Positions 15,748-23,127 of a stretch of 26,543 bases of DNA are shown here, piece by piece (the stretch's first letter is position 1; each line of letters begins with the position of its first letter). The stretch comes from a virus: positions 1 through 26,543 of the IMG/VR virus record IMGVR_UViG_3300010885_022163. The stretch is one strand, 5' to 3'. Under the pieces are notes generated by a model. That model was not told the origin of the DNA and ran no database searches. It saw nothing but the letters and a program-made list of their open reading frames with translations. The position numbers and the translations under genes were made by a program.

Positions 15748-16964
15748 TAGATTGATCCACCTGCTATACCAACAGGGACTAATAATGCCGTTTCAGTAAA
15801 TGTAGCTACATTATTGCCATTTAAGGATATCCCTAAAGTATTACTTGTTGGCTGATACAAACCTGTAACCGTGTTACCAATAAAGTTAAGGGATGGCGCT
15901 GCCGCAGAGCCTGCAGCAATCGATATTGTTGAAAATGAACTAGATGTTGCTGTCTGAGCGTTATAAACATTTGTTCCATCACAAATCAAAATGACTGATT
16001 GATTTTGATTTAATTGAACTGTTGAACCACCACTCACACCTGTTGAGAAGGTTAAGGTAAACGATCCAGTGGTGTTATTACTCATTGCATAAAATTGAAC
16101 AACAGGCGGAACAATAACAGTGACGTTTCCGGTCAACGTGCCTTGATACTGTTGGATCAAATTTGCTGCTTGAGAGGCAGTTAACGTGTACACGCCACTT
16201 GTGACATTTAATACAAGCTCAGTAAATACAAATAGATTTGACTGCCCATATCCGTATGAAATCCAACTAGATAGATTCGATACAAGAGTAAATGATTCGC
16301 TAGGCTGAAGCTGAAAATTATTGTCACCGTCAATAGTGTCTGAACCTATTGGGGTTACATTAAGCGTACCGGTTCCATCATTTTTGATGGTCACAAACCA
16401 ACCTAAATCCACAGACGAAGCTGACGGCAAAGTGATTGTCCCCGCCCCACTTGTCCATACAACAGTCTGTGATTGCGCTGACGCTAAAATTGCATAGTTT
16501 GACGATACAGAAAACGGAGGCATTACTGTGTTAAGAGTAGTTCCTACTGCCTTTAATCCATATCCTGCTAAGGCTGCTGCATTAGCAGCAGATGTTCCTG
16601 CGCCAAACTGCAGGCTCTGCCACGATCCATTGATTGATGTATTGCTGACAACGTATACATATTGCGCAGTGGATGCGACTACTACAACAATCGTGTTCCC
16701 ACTAATGTCTACTACCGTAAAGTCGTAAGCGCCAATATTTCTGATAAGCGTTGACTGCCCCACAGATACCTGAGTAGCAGGAGGCATGTACAAAAGCAAC
16801 CCATTAGTCGTTGCCGTAACGTCTAAGATGTTTGCAACAACATTAGTCGTATTGCCGTTGATTGGCCACTCAAGGTAGGTGTCTACACTAATCGACAGAT
16901 TCTCAAAGCCCACCTGAGATGGGTTGATCGTCTGGCCAGTATAAGGGCTTACATATGTCGTCAT
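15747..16964 (-). CDS. Beta-rich tail/fibre-like structural protein
   Basis: The 405-residue protein starts MTTYVSPYTGQTINPSQVGF and is almost entirely short beta strands with Asn/Ser/Thr turns (for example TLNVTPIGSDTIDGDNNFQL). The C-terminus NFIGNTVTGLYQPTSNTLGI followed by a VATFTETALLVP-like strand resembles the segments that precede tip domains in many phage fibres. It ends GIAGGSI, closely like the GIMGGSI end of the collagen-like fibre at 25531. It lies between the adaptor and stabilisation genes, so it probably belongs to the tail hub or a fibre base. No ribosome site is obvious; the gene begins 2 nt after the adaptor stop, consistent with coupling. Confidence 0.6.
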   Translation of the reverse strand: MTTYVSPYTGQTINPSQVGFENLSISVDTYLEWPINGNTTNVVANILDVTATTNGLLLYMPPATQVSVGQSTLIRNIGAYDFTVVDISGNTIVVVVASTAQYVYVVSNTSINGSWQSLQFGAGTSAANAAALAGYGLKAVGTTLNTVMPPFSVSSNYAILASAQSQTVVWTSGAGTITLPSASSVDLGWFVTIKNDGTGTLNVTPIGSDTIDGDNNFQLQPSESFTLVSNLSSWISYGYGQSNLFVFTELVLNVTSGVYTLTASQAANLIQQYQGTLTGNVTVIVPPVVQFYAMSNNTTGSFTLTFSTGVSGGSTVQLNQNQSVILICDGTNVYNAQTATSSSFSTISIAAGSAAAPSLNFIGNTVTGLYQPTSNTLGISLNGNNVATFTETALLVPVGIAGGSI

Positions 16965-16966
16965 GA

Positions 16967-17605
16967 TTAGGAGTCCACGGCCACGGCTTGGCGATCTCCC
17001 ACACGCGCCACATCTTCAGTCTTCAGTGCCGCAAGAGATTGATCGTACTTTTGTTGAAAGATTTGACGCTGATCGTTCTTGAGGAACGGCATAGCCTGTA
17101 ATAGCGTGCCAAAGAGCATGGCGTTGGGCGCATTTTGGGTAAGCCAGTTTGTTTGGTTCTCCGAACTTAGTGGAGCTATACGCTCGTAATAAAGCACCTC
17201 AAACGAATACGCCACGTCAGGAGTAGGCGCTAAATACCAATGCTCCCAGTCCGTGTCTGCATAGAACAGAGGAACAGACGTGAGATTAGCATTAGGCCAA
17301 TAATTTTGAAGGTACTCATACTTTCGTAAAAGTACAGGTTGTTTCTTGCCGCCTACTGTGACATTCATTGATACAGTCTTGCGCCAACGAGCAGGCTTTG
17401 CCAACACAGAATTGCCGGCTGTCATCGTAGACTCTACGACTTGCAGTTGCCCTAATGTCTTGATTTGCTCAGCAATCTCAAATTCCGCCAAAGTAATGAA
17501 CGTAGGAATAGCCTCCACTACAGCCGTGTCCTTACGCTCCAGATATTGCTGGACATAATACGTTAGGCTGTCATACGTCATCACCCATGATGGAATGAGT
17601 GTCAT
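16967..17605 (-). CDS. SU10-type head-tail adaptor protein
   Basis: The 212-residue protein matches the pattern of phage SU10-like adaptors that sit below the portal: YDSLTYYVQQYLERKDTAVV, then IPTFITLAEFEIAEQIKTLG, a beta strand series with VPLFYADTDWEHWYLAPTPD and a helical end with FLKNDQRQIFQQKYDQSLAA. The conserved helix-sheet-helix order and length are typical. The ATG at 17605 overlaps the endolysin stop (ATGA); a second in-frame ATG nine codons in is possible. Its place just upstream of the fibre-like and gp10-like genes supports assembly of the tail at the portal. Confidence 0.75.
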   Translation of the reverse strand: MTLIPSWVMTYDSLTYYVQQYLERKDTAVVEAIPTFITLAEFEIAEQIKTLGQLQVVESTMTAGNSVLAKPARWRKTVSMNVTVGGKKQPVLLRKYEYLQNYWPNANLTSVPLFYADTDWEHWYLAPTPDVAYSFEVLYYERIAPLSSENQTNWLTQNAPNAMLFGTLLQAMPFLKNDQRQIFQQKYDQSLAALKTEDVARVGDRQAVAVDS

Positions 17606-18042
17606 GCGTAAGGTCTCGTACCCTGCTTGTCAATAATCAGAGCCATACCGCGGGGCTGCTCACCCTCACGATTAGGAACAGAAACGTGAGTCCACGAGTC
17701 AAACTCTCTGATCACTTGATCAAAAGGAAGGTCTGATCCCTTGATAGCCTGCGTGACTTGATCTGGGGTCATTCCAGGCACTCTGATGTCTGCAGCACAA
17801 CCTAACCTATGTTGGCTTGTATCTTTCGATCCTACGGCATCGTTGACCTGTTTGGAGCGGTATGCTGAGTTAATCATGATGGGTTTGTTGTCCAACAAAA
17901 CCTTTACGCGCTCCAGAAACTCTGCTAGCCGCGTCAGGTTGACTGTTATCGCTTCATCAGGGGTGTTGTCCCATCCGTTGCGTGTGGCCACGTCAGAATG
18001 CGTCATTTCCTCTAGTGAGAAATGGGGAGATAACTGTGTCAT
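17602..18042 (-). CDS. M15-family endolysin (L,D- or D,D-peptidase)
   Basis: The 146-residue enzyme is a zinc metallopeptidase of the M15 family that cuts the peptide stems of peptidoglycan for lysis. It starts MTQLSPHFSLEEMTHSDVA, a typical opening, and has INSAYRSKQVND, the zinc motif SQHRLGCAAD (H78, D85) and WTHVSV (H119) for the third ligand. No signal peptide is present, so it needs the holin to reach the wall. It overlaps the holin stop (ATGA) and the adaptor start (ATGA). All key residues are present. Confidence 0.9.
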   Translation of the reverse strand: MTQLSPHFSLEEMTHSDVATRNGWDNTPDEAITVNLTRLAEFLERVKVLLDNKPIMINSAYRSKQVNDAVGSKDTSQHRLGCAADIRVPGMTPDQVTQAIKGSDLPFDQVIREFDSWTHVSVPNREGEQPRGMALIIDKQGTRPYA

Positions 18043-18554
18043 TTAGACTCACCTCCGTTCAACTTTGCGTGAATCGCTTCATCTTTGGCCTGGCTACCCG
18101 CACTTGAACCGAAATAGAAAGCAATGATTCCTGTCCAAGCTGTGCCTAAGCTTCCCAACATCAACATCAAGGCATCACTAGTCGCAAACTTCTGCGTCAT
18201 CATGCCTACCAGTATTCCGAAGAATCCAACAGTGACAGATAAAGCGAGAAAAGGAGGCACCCATGATTTGACGTTCATCTGCATGTTCCGAGCGCTGGTG
18301 CGATCCTCAACAGCCAGCTTCTCAAAATCCAATCCCAGCTCTTGAGCCTTTGCCTTGATGGCCAGCTCTGATTGCTGAATAGCGGCCACCTGATCAGCTG
18401 TAAGCTTGCCTGACTCTACTGTGGCCTTCACATCCTGTGCAGACATGCCTAAGGCGCTCTCAAGCGCTCCTACGGCCATTCCTGCTACTGGGGAACCTAA
18501 TGCTGTCGCAACAGTTGGCGCCAGCTTACCAATCGTCTCAATCCAATCTGCCAT
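18039..18554 (-). CDS. 3TM holin
   Basis: The 171-residue protein resembles the 3TM holin family known from gene transfer agents and podoviruses. Hydrophobic segments lie at about 8-36 (weak), 99-119 (VPPFLALSVTVGFFGILVGM) and 127-149 (MLMLGSLGTAWTGIIAFYFG), and the charged stretch FEKLAVEDRTSARNMQMNV lies just before the first strong segment, as is usual. GAGG precedes the ATG, which lies 1 nt after the upstream stop. The endolysin follows with an ATGA overlap. It is predicted to release the endolysin through the inner membrane. Confidence 0.85.
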   Translation of the reverse strand: MADWIETIGKLAPTVATALGSPVAGMAVGALESALGMSAQDVKATVESGKLTADQVAAIQQSELAIKAKAQELGLDFEKLAVEDRTSARNMQMNVKSWVPPFLALSVTVGFFGILVGMMTQKFATSDALMLMLGSLGTAWTGIIAFYFGSSAGSQAKDEAIHAKLNGGESK

Positions 18555-18555
18555 C

Positions 18556-18705
18556 TCAACCTCTTTTGTTCCAAAGATCGAACAGAGTTTTCACTTTATC
18601 TTCTAAAACGCTAATCCGCGAACGCACTTCCCCAAAGGTCAAAACGATTACGACAAATCCTACAAGGATCGGCCATAGTTTCGCCATCAGGTCCAAAGCA
18701 TCCAT
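18556..18705 (-). CDS. Small one-TM membrane protein, 49 aa
   Basis: The likely product is 49 residues, MDALDLMAKLWPILVGFVVI and onwards, from the ATG at 18705 that overlaps the preceding stop (TAATG) with GGAAGG upstream; a longer frame from 18765 is not needed. One membrane helix (about 8-24) is followed by a charged helix VRSRISVLEDKVKTLF with coiled-coil spacing. This layout recalls small holin accessory or spanin-like proteins, but the size is too small for a full spanin. A lysis role is inferred from position just before the holin. Confidence 0.65.
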   Translation of the reverse strand: MDALDLMAKLWPILVGFVVIVLTFGEVRSRISVLEDKVKTLFDLWNKRG

Positions 18706-18884
18706 TATTCTGTCTTCCTTCCGGCTAGTAATGAAACAATGACTGCCACTAATTGTAGTGTCCATTGCGTTGTGTCACCTGTTTGTTCACACGGTATAGC
18801 GTCAAAATTACACACTGCGCCTACTGTTCCAGAAATGGCTACCACATACACCAGTAACCATATCAGGATCGTCTCGTGATCCAT
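18705..18884 (-). CDS. Small two-TM membrane protein, holin-like
   Basis: The 59-residue protein starts MDHETILIWLLVYVVAISGT at the ATG at 18884, which overlaps the upstream TGA (TGATG). Two hydrophobic helices (about 5-24 and 42-55) flank a short loop with two cysteines (VCNFDAIPCEQ) that could form a disulfide. It has no clear ribosome site and depends on coupling. Its size and topology fit a class II-like holin or antiholin; the nearby 3TM holin makes a regulatory partner plausible. Confidence 0.6.
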   Translation of the reverse strand: MDHETILIWLLVYVVAISGTVGAVCNFDAIPCEQTGDTTQWTLQLVAVIVSLLAGRKTE

Positions 18885-19084
18885 CAAATTCCAAACACTT
18901 TCTTGACTAATGTCGCAGCCGCACCGGGGCCTAACAGGGTGATAAGCATTACAGCGTAGAGCAACAGCTCAATACGCGTCATACGGGCCTCACCTCTGAC
19001 GAAGGAATCTTTGATTACCTCGTATCGTTCGGCACAAACCGCCTCATGCACTGACACTCGCGTTTCCAAAGAATCCTCCGACAT
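18884..19084 (-). CDS. Small coiled-coil + one-TM protein (XhlA-like)
   Basis: The 66-residue protein has a charged helical N-terminus (SLETRVSVHEAVCAERYEVI) and a single C-terminal hydrophobic helix (about 39-60, LLLYAVMLITLLGPGAAATL). This order matches XhlA-type holin-associated proteins. AAGGAA precedes the ATG, and the stop overlaps the next ATG. Membership in the lysis set is inferred from topology and neighbours. Confidence 0.6.
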   Translation of the reverse strand: MSEDSLETRVSVHEAVCAERYEVIKDSFVRGEARMTRIELLLYAVMLITLLGPGAAATLVKKVFGI

Positions 19085-19095
19085 TTACCATTTCC

Positions 19096-19293
19096 TTAGT
19101 TTTTTGCAGGCTCTGCATCGTTTGCAGCAGGATCAGCAGGTGCGCTGGCAGGAGCCATCACAATGCTTTGACCTTGTGCTTGTAGTTCATTTTGAATTGC
19201 TGCCATCAATCCTGCAACCTCGCTAAACTTGTGGTTGCCGATAAACTGAATGATTGCGTTGGTTAGTTCTGCGGAAAATGTTGCTGGTGTCAT
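19096..19293 (-). CDS. Small late protein, 65 aa, unknown
   Basis: A 65-residue protein begins MTPATFSAELTNAIIQFIGN, forms two likely helices, and ends in an Ala/Pro/Asp tail (APASAPADPAANDAEPAKN). AAGGGG precedes the ATG at good spacing. No membrane segment is strong. It opens the run of small genes before the holin, but its own role cannot be assigned. Confidence 0.65.
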   Translation of the reverse strand: MTPATFSAELTNAIIQFIGNHKFSEVAGLMAAIQNELQAQGQSIVMAPASAPADPAANDAEPAKN

Positions 19294-19315
19294 ATATGTC
19301 CCCTTAAAAGTTAAG

Positions 19316-19858
19316 TTACCTAAGAATAAACTCTGGTCCGTTAGCCCAACCCACAGCAGTCATTCGGACCCCATCAGTGACTTCTGCTGCCTTGTGCTCC
19401 AAAAAAGAAGGGAATACAACAATATCTCCTTTATTTTTTAGAATGTTATTGTTATTACCTCGAATAAATAAACCTCCTCCTTCATATTCTTCTGGATTTG
19501 AAAGTAATAAGACTACTGATAATTTTCGTATACTTGCTTGTTTTTCGAATATACTTTCGTCAATATGCCAATCATAAAAGTTTGACTTTTTATATCTGGT
19601 CAATTGTATTTGTTGAATATGTCTAATATCAAAATTCCATTCCGCCGACACATTTGCATATCTAATATGATTAAACAATATCCCTTCTACCCAATGATTA
19701 GGTTTTAACCAACACACATCATTAGTTCTTAGAATTTTGTTTACTATTCCGTTTTTTACTTGCGCTTCTTCTTTTTGGTCTTCGGAAAACTGTAGTTTTA
19801 TTATTTCACAAATTTCTTCAGGTATTACTTTTTCCCAGTACCAAAAATTATGTTTCAT
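19316..19858 (-). CDS. 2-oxoglutarate/Fe(II) oxygenase (PKHD-type)
   Basis: The 180-residue enzyme belongs to the Fe(II)/2-oxoglutarate hydroxylases of the prolyl-4-hydroxylase type. The metal ligands are visible as YDWHIDES (H98, D100) and FLEHKAAEV (H155), with R165 in DGVRMTAVGWANG for 2-oxoglutarate binding. The strand SVVLLLSNPEEYEGGGLFI and KNKGDIVVFPSFLEH also match the family. Target is unknown: a prolyl, lysyl or other side chain in a phage or host protein. The gene is plainly more AT-rich than its neighbours and its ATG has no good ribosome site, which suggests recent acquisition. It lies after the fibre genes and before the lysis genes. The family is clear; the substrate is not. 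Confidence 0.85.
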   Translation of the reverse strand: MKHNFWYWEKVIPEEICEIIKLQFSEDQKEEAQVKNGIVNKILRTNDVCWLKPNHWVEGILFNHIRYANVSAEWNFDIRHIQQIQLTRYKKSNFYDWHIDESIFEKQASIRKLSVVLLLSNPEEYEGGGLFIRGNNNNILKNKGDIVVFPSFLEHKAAEVTDGVRMTAVGWANGPEFILR

Positions 19859-19867
19859 ATTGAATAT

Positions 19868-20350
19868 TTATGCCAATTCCCATGCCCATGTTGCAAAGTT
19901 CCAAATGTAAATAGCCCCATCCGTAGGCGCATCTGGCGCTAATTGCCAAGAATTAGATGTACCTTGCCATCTATATCTTTGTCCTTGAGGTGCGTCTGTT
20001 GGTCTTGGCTCTGGAGGAACATATTGATTTAGATTTTCATCGTATGCCCATGCCGTGAAATTGAAATAATTTGGTCCAGACTTCCAATTTAATTGAGTGC
20101 TTTGTTGCAAAGCAATTTTCTCGTCTGATGTCATATCTCTTACAGTCCAAACATCTGTCCAAACACCATCAACTTTTTCGTAAGAAGGTTCTACAGGATC
20201 TAGTACTTGATACAGATTTGGAACTGGTGCTTCAACTCTGTTGAATGGTTCCCAATTATCTGGTACTGATCCTAAAGCATCAATTAGGTTATCTTCCAAT
20301 GCTGGATGGTCTACTGCTTGTCCGTTTTCTACTCTAATGTATAAATTCAT
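19868..20350 (-). CDS. Fibre-associated protein, possible assembly factor
   Basis: The 160-residue protein starts MNLYIRVENGQAVDHPALED, a start I associate with proteins next to tail fibre genes in aquatic phages, and has a conserved-looking middle (VDGVWTDVWTVRDMTSDEKI) and two Trp-rich C-terminal repeats (GQRYRWQGTSNSWQL, GAIYIWNFATWAWEL). AGGA lies about 10 nt before the ATG. The place directly after the adhesin gene suggests a fibre chaperone or tip component, as with tail fibre assembly proteins, but no motif proves this. Confidence 0.6.
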   Translation of the reverse strand: MNLYIRVENGQAVDHPALEDNLIDALGSVPDNWEPFNRVEAPVPNLYQVLDPVEPSYEKVDGVWTDVWTVRDMTSDEKIALQQSTQLNWKSGPNYFNFTAWAYDENLNQYVPPEPRPTDAPQGQRYRWQGTSNSWQLAPDAPTDGAIYIWNFATWAWELA

Positions 20351-20368
20351 TAGATTTAATCCTATAAA

Positions 20369-21220
20369 TTAAGGTGTACCAACACATGTTGATGGGAATG
20401 TGCGAGTAGATCCTGGCCATACGATACGAACTGCTCCTACTGCGCCATTACCTGAATATGTAGGACATCCAGCACCCGCACCTCCACCTCCACCATAAGC
20501 ACCACCACATGACTTTCCACTTAATGGTTGACAGTTACCTGGAGCATTAAGGTTTTTTCCGGCAGCACCACCACTTCCGCCTCCACCGCCGATAATACAA
20601 TTTCCAACACGAGTTGATCCACCTGATCCATTAGGACCTTGACCTAATATTCCTACACCACCACCACCACCACCCGAACTACAGTATCCACCACCACCAC
20701 CACCACCTGCTCCTCCTGAACCAGCACTTCCTGGCGTAAACGGAGACGCTCCGCCTGCTCCACCATTACCACTGTATCCGCCACCGCCACCACCTCCACC
20801 GCCGCCTCCGCTGCCTCCGCCATTTCCTCCATTACCACCACCACAACCTACGTATCCTCCGCCTGTAGCGGTGCTACTAACACCACCTCCGCCTTTAACA
20901 GTAGATGTATTAATAAAATAACTACATCCTCCTGGATTACCAGCTGGGAAGGCGAATGGTCCTCCTGCTCCCACTACAACTGTGTATAGACTACCAGGAG
21001 TTACTGGTATATTATTTTTCCAACCTAATCCACCACCTCCACCACCTCTACAGGGAGAACCACGAGAACTGCTACCACCACCAACCGCAACAACACTCAC
21101 AGCACTAACACCTGCTGGTGCTACCCAACTATATGTACCTGCTGTGGTATACGAAATAGATCCTGGTGCAGCAGCAGAAGAACCTTTTGCTGTTCCAAAC
21201 CATTCCTGCATCATGCTCAT
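20369..21220 (-). CDS. Polyglycine-rich tail fibre adhesin
   Basis: The 283-residue protein has an N-terminal beta domain (SISYTTAGTYSWVAPAGVSA), then long runs of glycine (up to 11 in a row near 135-150) separated by short loops, and ends VGAVRIVWPGSTRTF. Such Gly runs form polyglycine-II bundles in the adhesin of phage S16 (gp38), where the loops between runs bind the receptor; by analogy this is a receptor-binding tip. About nine cysteines lie in the loops (for example GSPCRG, SGKSCGGAYG, AGCPTYSG), which is unusual. The ATG lies 1 nt after the stop of the collagen-like fibre gene; no strong ribosome site is seen. Adhesin is inferred from composition and place. Confidence 0.7.
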   Translation of the reverse strand: MSMMQEWFGTAKGSSAAAPGSISYTTAGTYSWVAPAGVSAVSVVAVGGGSSSRGSPCRGGGGGGLGWKNNIPVTPGSLYTVVVGAGGPFAFPAGNPGGCSYFINTSTVKGGGGVSSTATGGGYVGCGGGNGGNGGGSGGGGGGGGGGGYSGNGGAGGASPFTPGSAGSGGAGGGGGGGYCSSGGGGGGVGILGQGPNGSGGSTRVGNCIIGGGGGSGGAAGKNLNAPGNCQPLSGKSCGGAYGGGGGAGAGCPTYSGNGAVGAVRIVWPGSTRTFPSTCVGTP

Positions 21221-21221
21221 A

Positions 21222-22622
21222 TTAAGTCAACCCCGCGCCAGAAATGACACATGTTGTCGTTGATAAGAACAGAACCGTACAAATTCCGTATAACCCTAAA
21301 GTTCTGTTTCCTGATGTTGAAGTGGCCTGCCCAGCCCACTGCATTGTCATGCTAGTGCCTTGAGTAATAGTTTGGCTGGATCCAGAGTTATTGAAAATTG
21401 TAACCAAGCTACCTGCAGCAACTACGCTAGAAGGAACAGTCACGCCACCAGTTGTGATTGAAATCGTTTTACCAGCATCTGTCGCTAACAACGTATATGC
21501 AGATGTCTGTGCATTAAGAGTTGTTCCAACGGCATTTACAGTAGTGCCTGATACCGTAATACCTGTACCTGCAACAGGACCAGATCCTGAATAACCAGAA
21601 ATACCTGAATATCCAGATATTCCAGAATAGCCTGAATAGCCACTGATACCTGATCCGCTGTAGCCACTGTAACCGCTATATCCAGACGTTCCTACTGCAC
21701 CGGCATCAGTAATGTTCCATGATGCAAATGTTCCACTACCGCCAATATAATCTACGTTTACGGTCAATGATGTAGTTGTAAACGCAGTAATACTACCTTC
21801 CATAAAGTTGGTAGGCGTTACTGTATTAGACACGCGCACACGATTACCGACTGTAAATGCAGTCTGTGATGCGGATAGGTTTGTGGTAAATGTTTTGGAA
21901 CCGGTTGCAATCAGCGTAGATGTTGCTGATGTCAGTCCGTTGTATCCGATACCCGAGTATCCTGATATACCGCTGTAACCCGAATAACCTGATGTTCCTG
22001 CACCTGTAGCTCCAGAGTATCCAGAGTATCCAGATACGCCTGAGCCTGAATATCCTGAAGTTCCACTATATCCAGAAACTCCAGAATAACCAGAAATACC
22101 GCTATTTCCAGAATATCCACTAAATCCAGATGTTCCACCGCTTCCTGCAGATCCAGAATATCCGGAAATACCTGAATAACCTGAAATTCCAGAGTACCCG
22201 CTTATTCCAGAGAACCCTGAAATTCCGGATGCACCAGAATATCCGCTAATTCCGCTATATCCAGAAATTCCTGAAGCACCAGAATACCCTGAGGTACCAG
22301 AATAACCTGAGATTCCAGAAGTTCCTGAATAACCTGAAATTCCTGAATACCCTGATATGCCAGAATAACCAGAAATTCCGCTATAGCCAGAGATACCGCT
22401 ATAACCTGAAATGCCTGAATAGCCAGATGTACCCGAATAACCGGACAAACCTGCCAGTTGCACAACGGCATTAGATCCGTTTTTATACCATGCTGTTCCG
22501 TCACCCCAGTTTAAAAACAGCTCAACGCCGTTTGATCCTGTGGTTAATTGACCTGCTGTTGGTCGCGTGCCAGGAGTGGCGCTACCAAATAAAAGTATGG
22601 GTGTATATCCGGTCTGAGCCAT
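21222..22622 (-). CDS. Collagen-like virion fibre protein with SGYSGI repeats
   Basis: The 466-residue protein has an N-terminal anchor domain (MAQTGYTPILLFGSATPGTR, then LFLNWGDGTAWYKNGSNAVV), typical of aquatic phage fibres that attach to the virion. About 170 residues of Gly-X-Ser triplets follow (about 58-228). Then come a beta module (about 232-320, TFTTNLSASQTAFTVGNRVR), a second short triplet block, and a C-terminal beta domain ending CTVLFLSTTTCVISGAGLT. Every third residue of the repeats is Gly, as in collagen, but proline is absent and the third position is almost always Ser. GAGG precedes the ATG. The neighbours are the GT9 C-half gene upstream and the adhesin downstream. Confidence 0.8.
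   Translation of the reverse strand: MAQTGYTPILLFGSATPGTRPTAGQLTTGSNGVELFLNWGDGTAWYKNGSNAVVQLAGLSGYSGTSGYSGISGYSGISGYSGISGYSGISGYSGISGYSGTSGISGYSGTSGYSGASGISGYSGISGYSGASGISGFSGISGYSGISGYSGISGYSGSAGSGGTSGFSGYSGNSGISGYSGVSGYSGTSGYSGSGVSGYSGYSGATGAGTSGYSGYSGISGYSGIGYNGLTSATSTLIATGSKTFTTNLSASQTAFTVGNRVRVSNTVTPTNFMEGSITAFTTTSLTVNVDYIGGSGTFASWNITDAGAVGTSGYSGYSGYSGSGISGYSGYSGISGYSGISGYSGSGPVAGTGITVSGTTVNAVGTTLNAQTSAYTLLATDAGKTISITTGGVTVPSSVVAAGSLVTIFNNSGSSQTITQGTSMTMQWAGQATSTSGNRTLGLYGICTVLFLSTTTCVISGAGLT
21578..21692 (-). repeat. Short second SGYSG triplet block in fibre gene
   Basis: About 38 codons of Gly-X-Ser triplets (GTSGYSGYSGYSGSG and onward) inside the fibre gene, between the beta module and the C-terminal domain. 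Codons for the same peptide differ, so the repeat is conserved mainly at the protein level. Confidence 0.75.
21941..22447 (-). repeat. Main SGYSGI collagen-like repeat block
   Basis: Roughly twenty copies of an 18-nt, six-residue unit (Gly-Tyr-Ser-Gly-Ile-Ser), with variants in which Ile or Tyr is replaced by Thr, Phe, Ala, Asn or Val. Gly codons vary among GGA, GGT, GGC and GGG and Ser codons among six, so the DNA repeats are imperfect while the peptide is nearly constant. Confidence 0.85.
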
Positions 22623-22659
22623 GTTTTACCTCGCTGATTTAACGCATATTAAAAGCGAT

Positions 22660-23127
22660 TTACGGGGTTTTATCAAACGACAAAAGGTGCTCCACAGCGT
22701 TTGCAACAAGCTGCGGTTCAACAAATGCGTCTGGATTGTGATCTACAAATTCCCACCACCCAAACTGCATTGGCGCCAAATATTTTCGGTCTTTGAGAAG
22801 ATTGATATTCTCAGGATGCCCAAAGATAACAGGATCAGACACAGACCACAAAACAATTCCCTTCTTTCTTTCGTCCCAACCTAAGTGCTGCAAAAAACTA
22901 TCGCATGAAATCCATGTGTCGCACTCCCTAATCACCTTACGCAATTCAGGCAGACTAAGGTTTTTCCTAAAATCCGGAACCAGTTGATCCTCGCCCTCGA
23001 CTCCCACTTGAACTACCTGATAACCAAGCCCAAAGATTAGTGGAACTAAAGTTTGCCAATATGGGTAGTTCTTGGGGTTCGTCTTCCCACTGCGTAGTTT
23101 CTTGGAATAAGGGGAGATCACAATCAT
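22660..23127 (-). CDS. GT9-like C-terminal half (split glycosyltransferase)
   Basis: The 155-residue protein looks like the C-terminal half of a GT-B glycosyltransferase of the GT9 heptosyltransferase family. It has an opening strand MIVISPYSKKLRSGKTNPKN, ISCDSFLQHLGWD (73-85), which corresponds to the conserved D-S-x-x-x-H region that precedes sugar-nucleotide binding, then GIVLWSVSDPVIFGHPENIN. The partner N-terminal half is at the end of the preceding protein, with an ATGA overlap between the two genes. The two products would assemble into one GT-B enzyme. Sugar specificity is unknown. Confidence 0.7.
   Translation of the reverse strand: MIVISPYSKKLRSGKTNPKNYPYWQTLVPLIFGLGYQVVQVGVEGEDQLVPDFRKNLSLPELRKVIRECDTWISCDSFLQHLGWDERKKGIVLWSVSDPVIFGHPENINLLKDRKYLAPMQFGWWEFVDHNPDAFVEPQLVANAVEHLLSFDKTP

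Noticed and set aside
21932-22504. Two minus-strand ORFs of Leu/Ile/Asp-rich sequence over the repeats
   Set aside because: They are frame-shifted readings of the 18-nt SGYSGI repeat; a period divisible by three keeps other frames open. No own ribosome site or domain.
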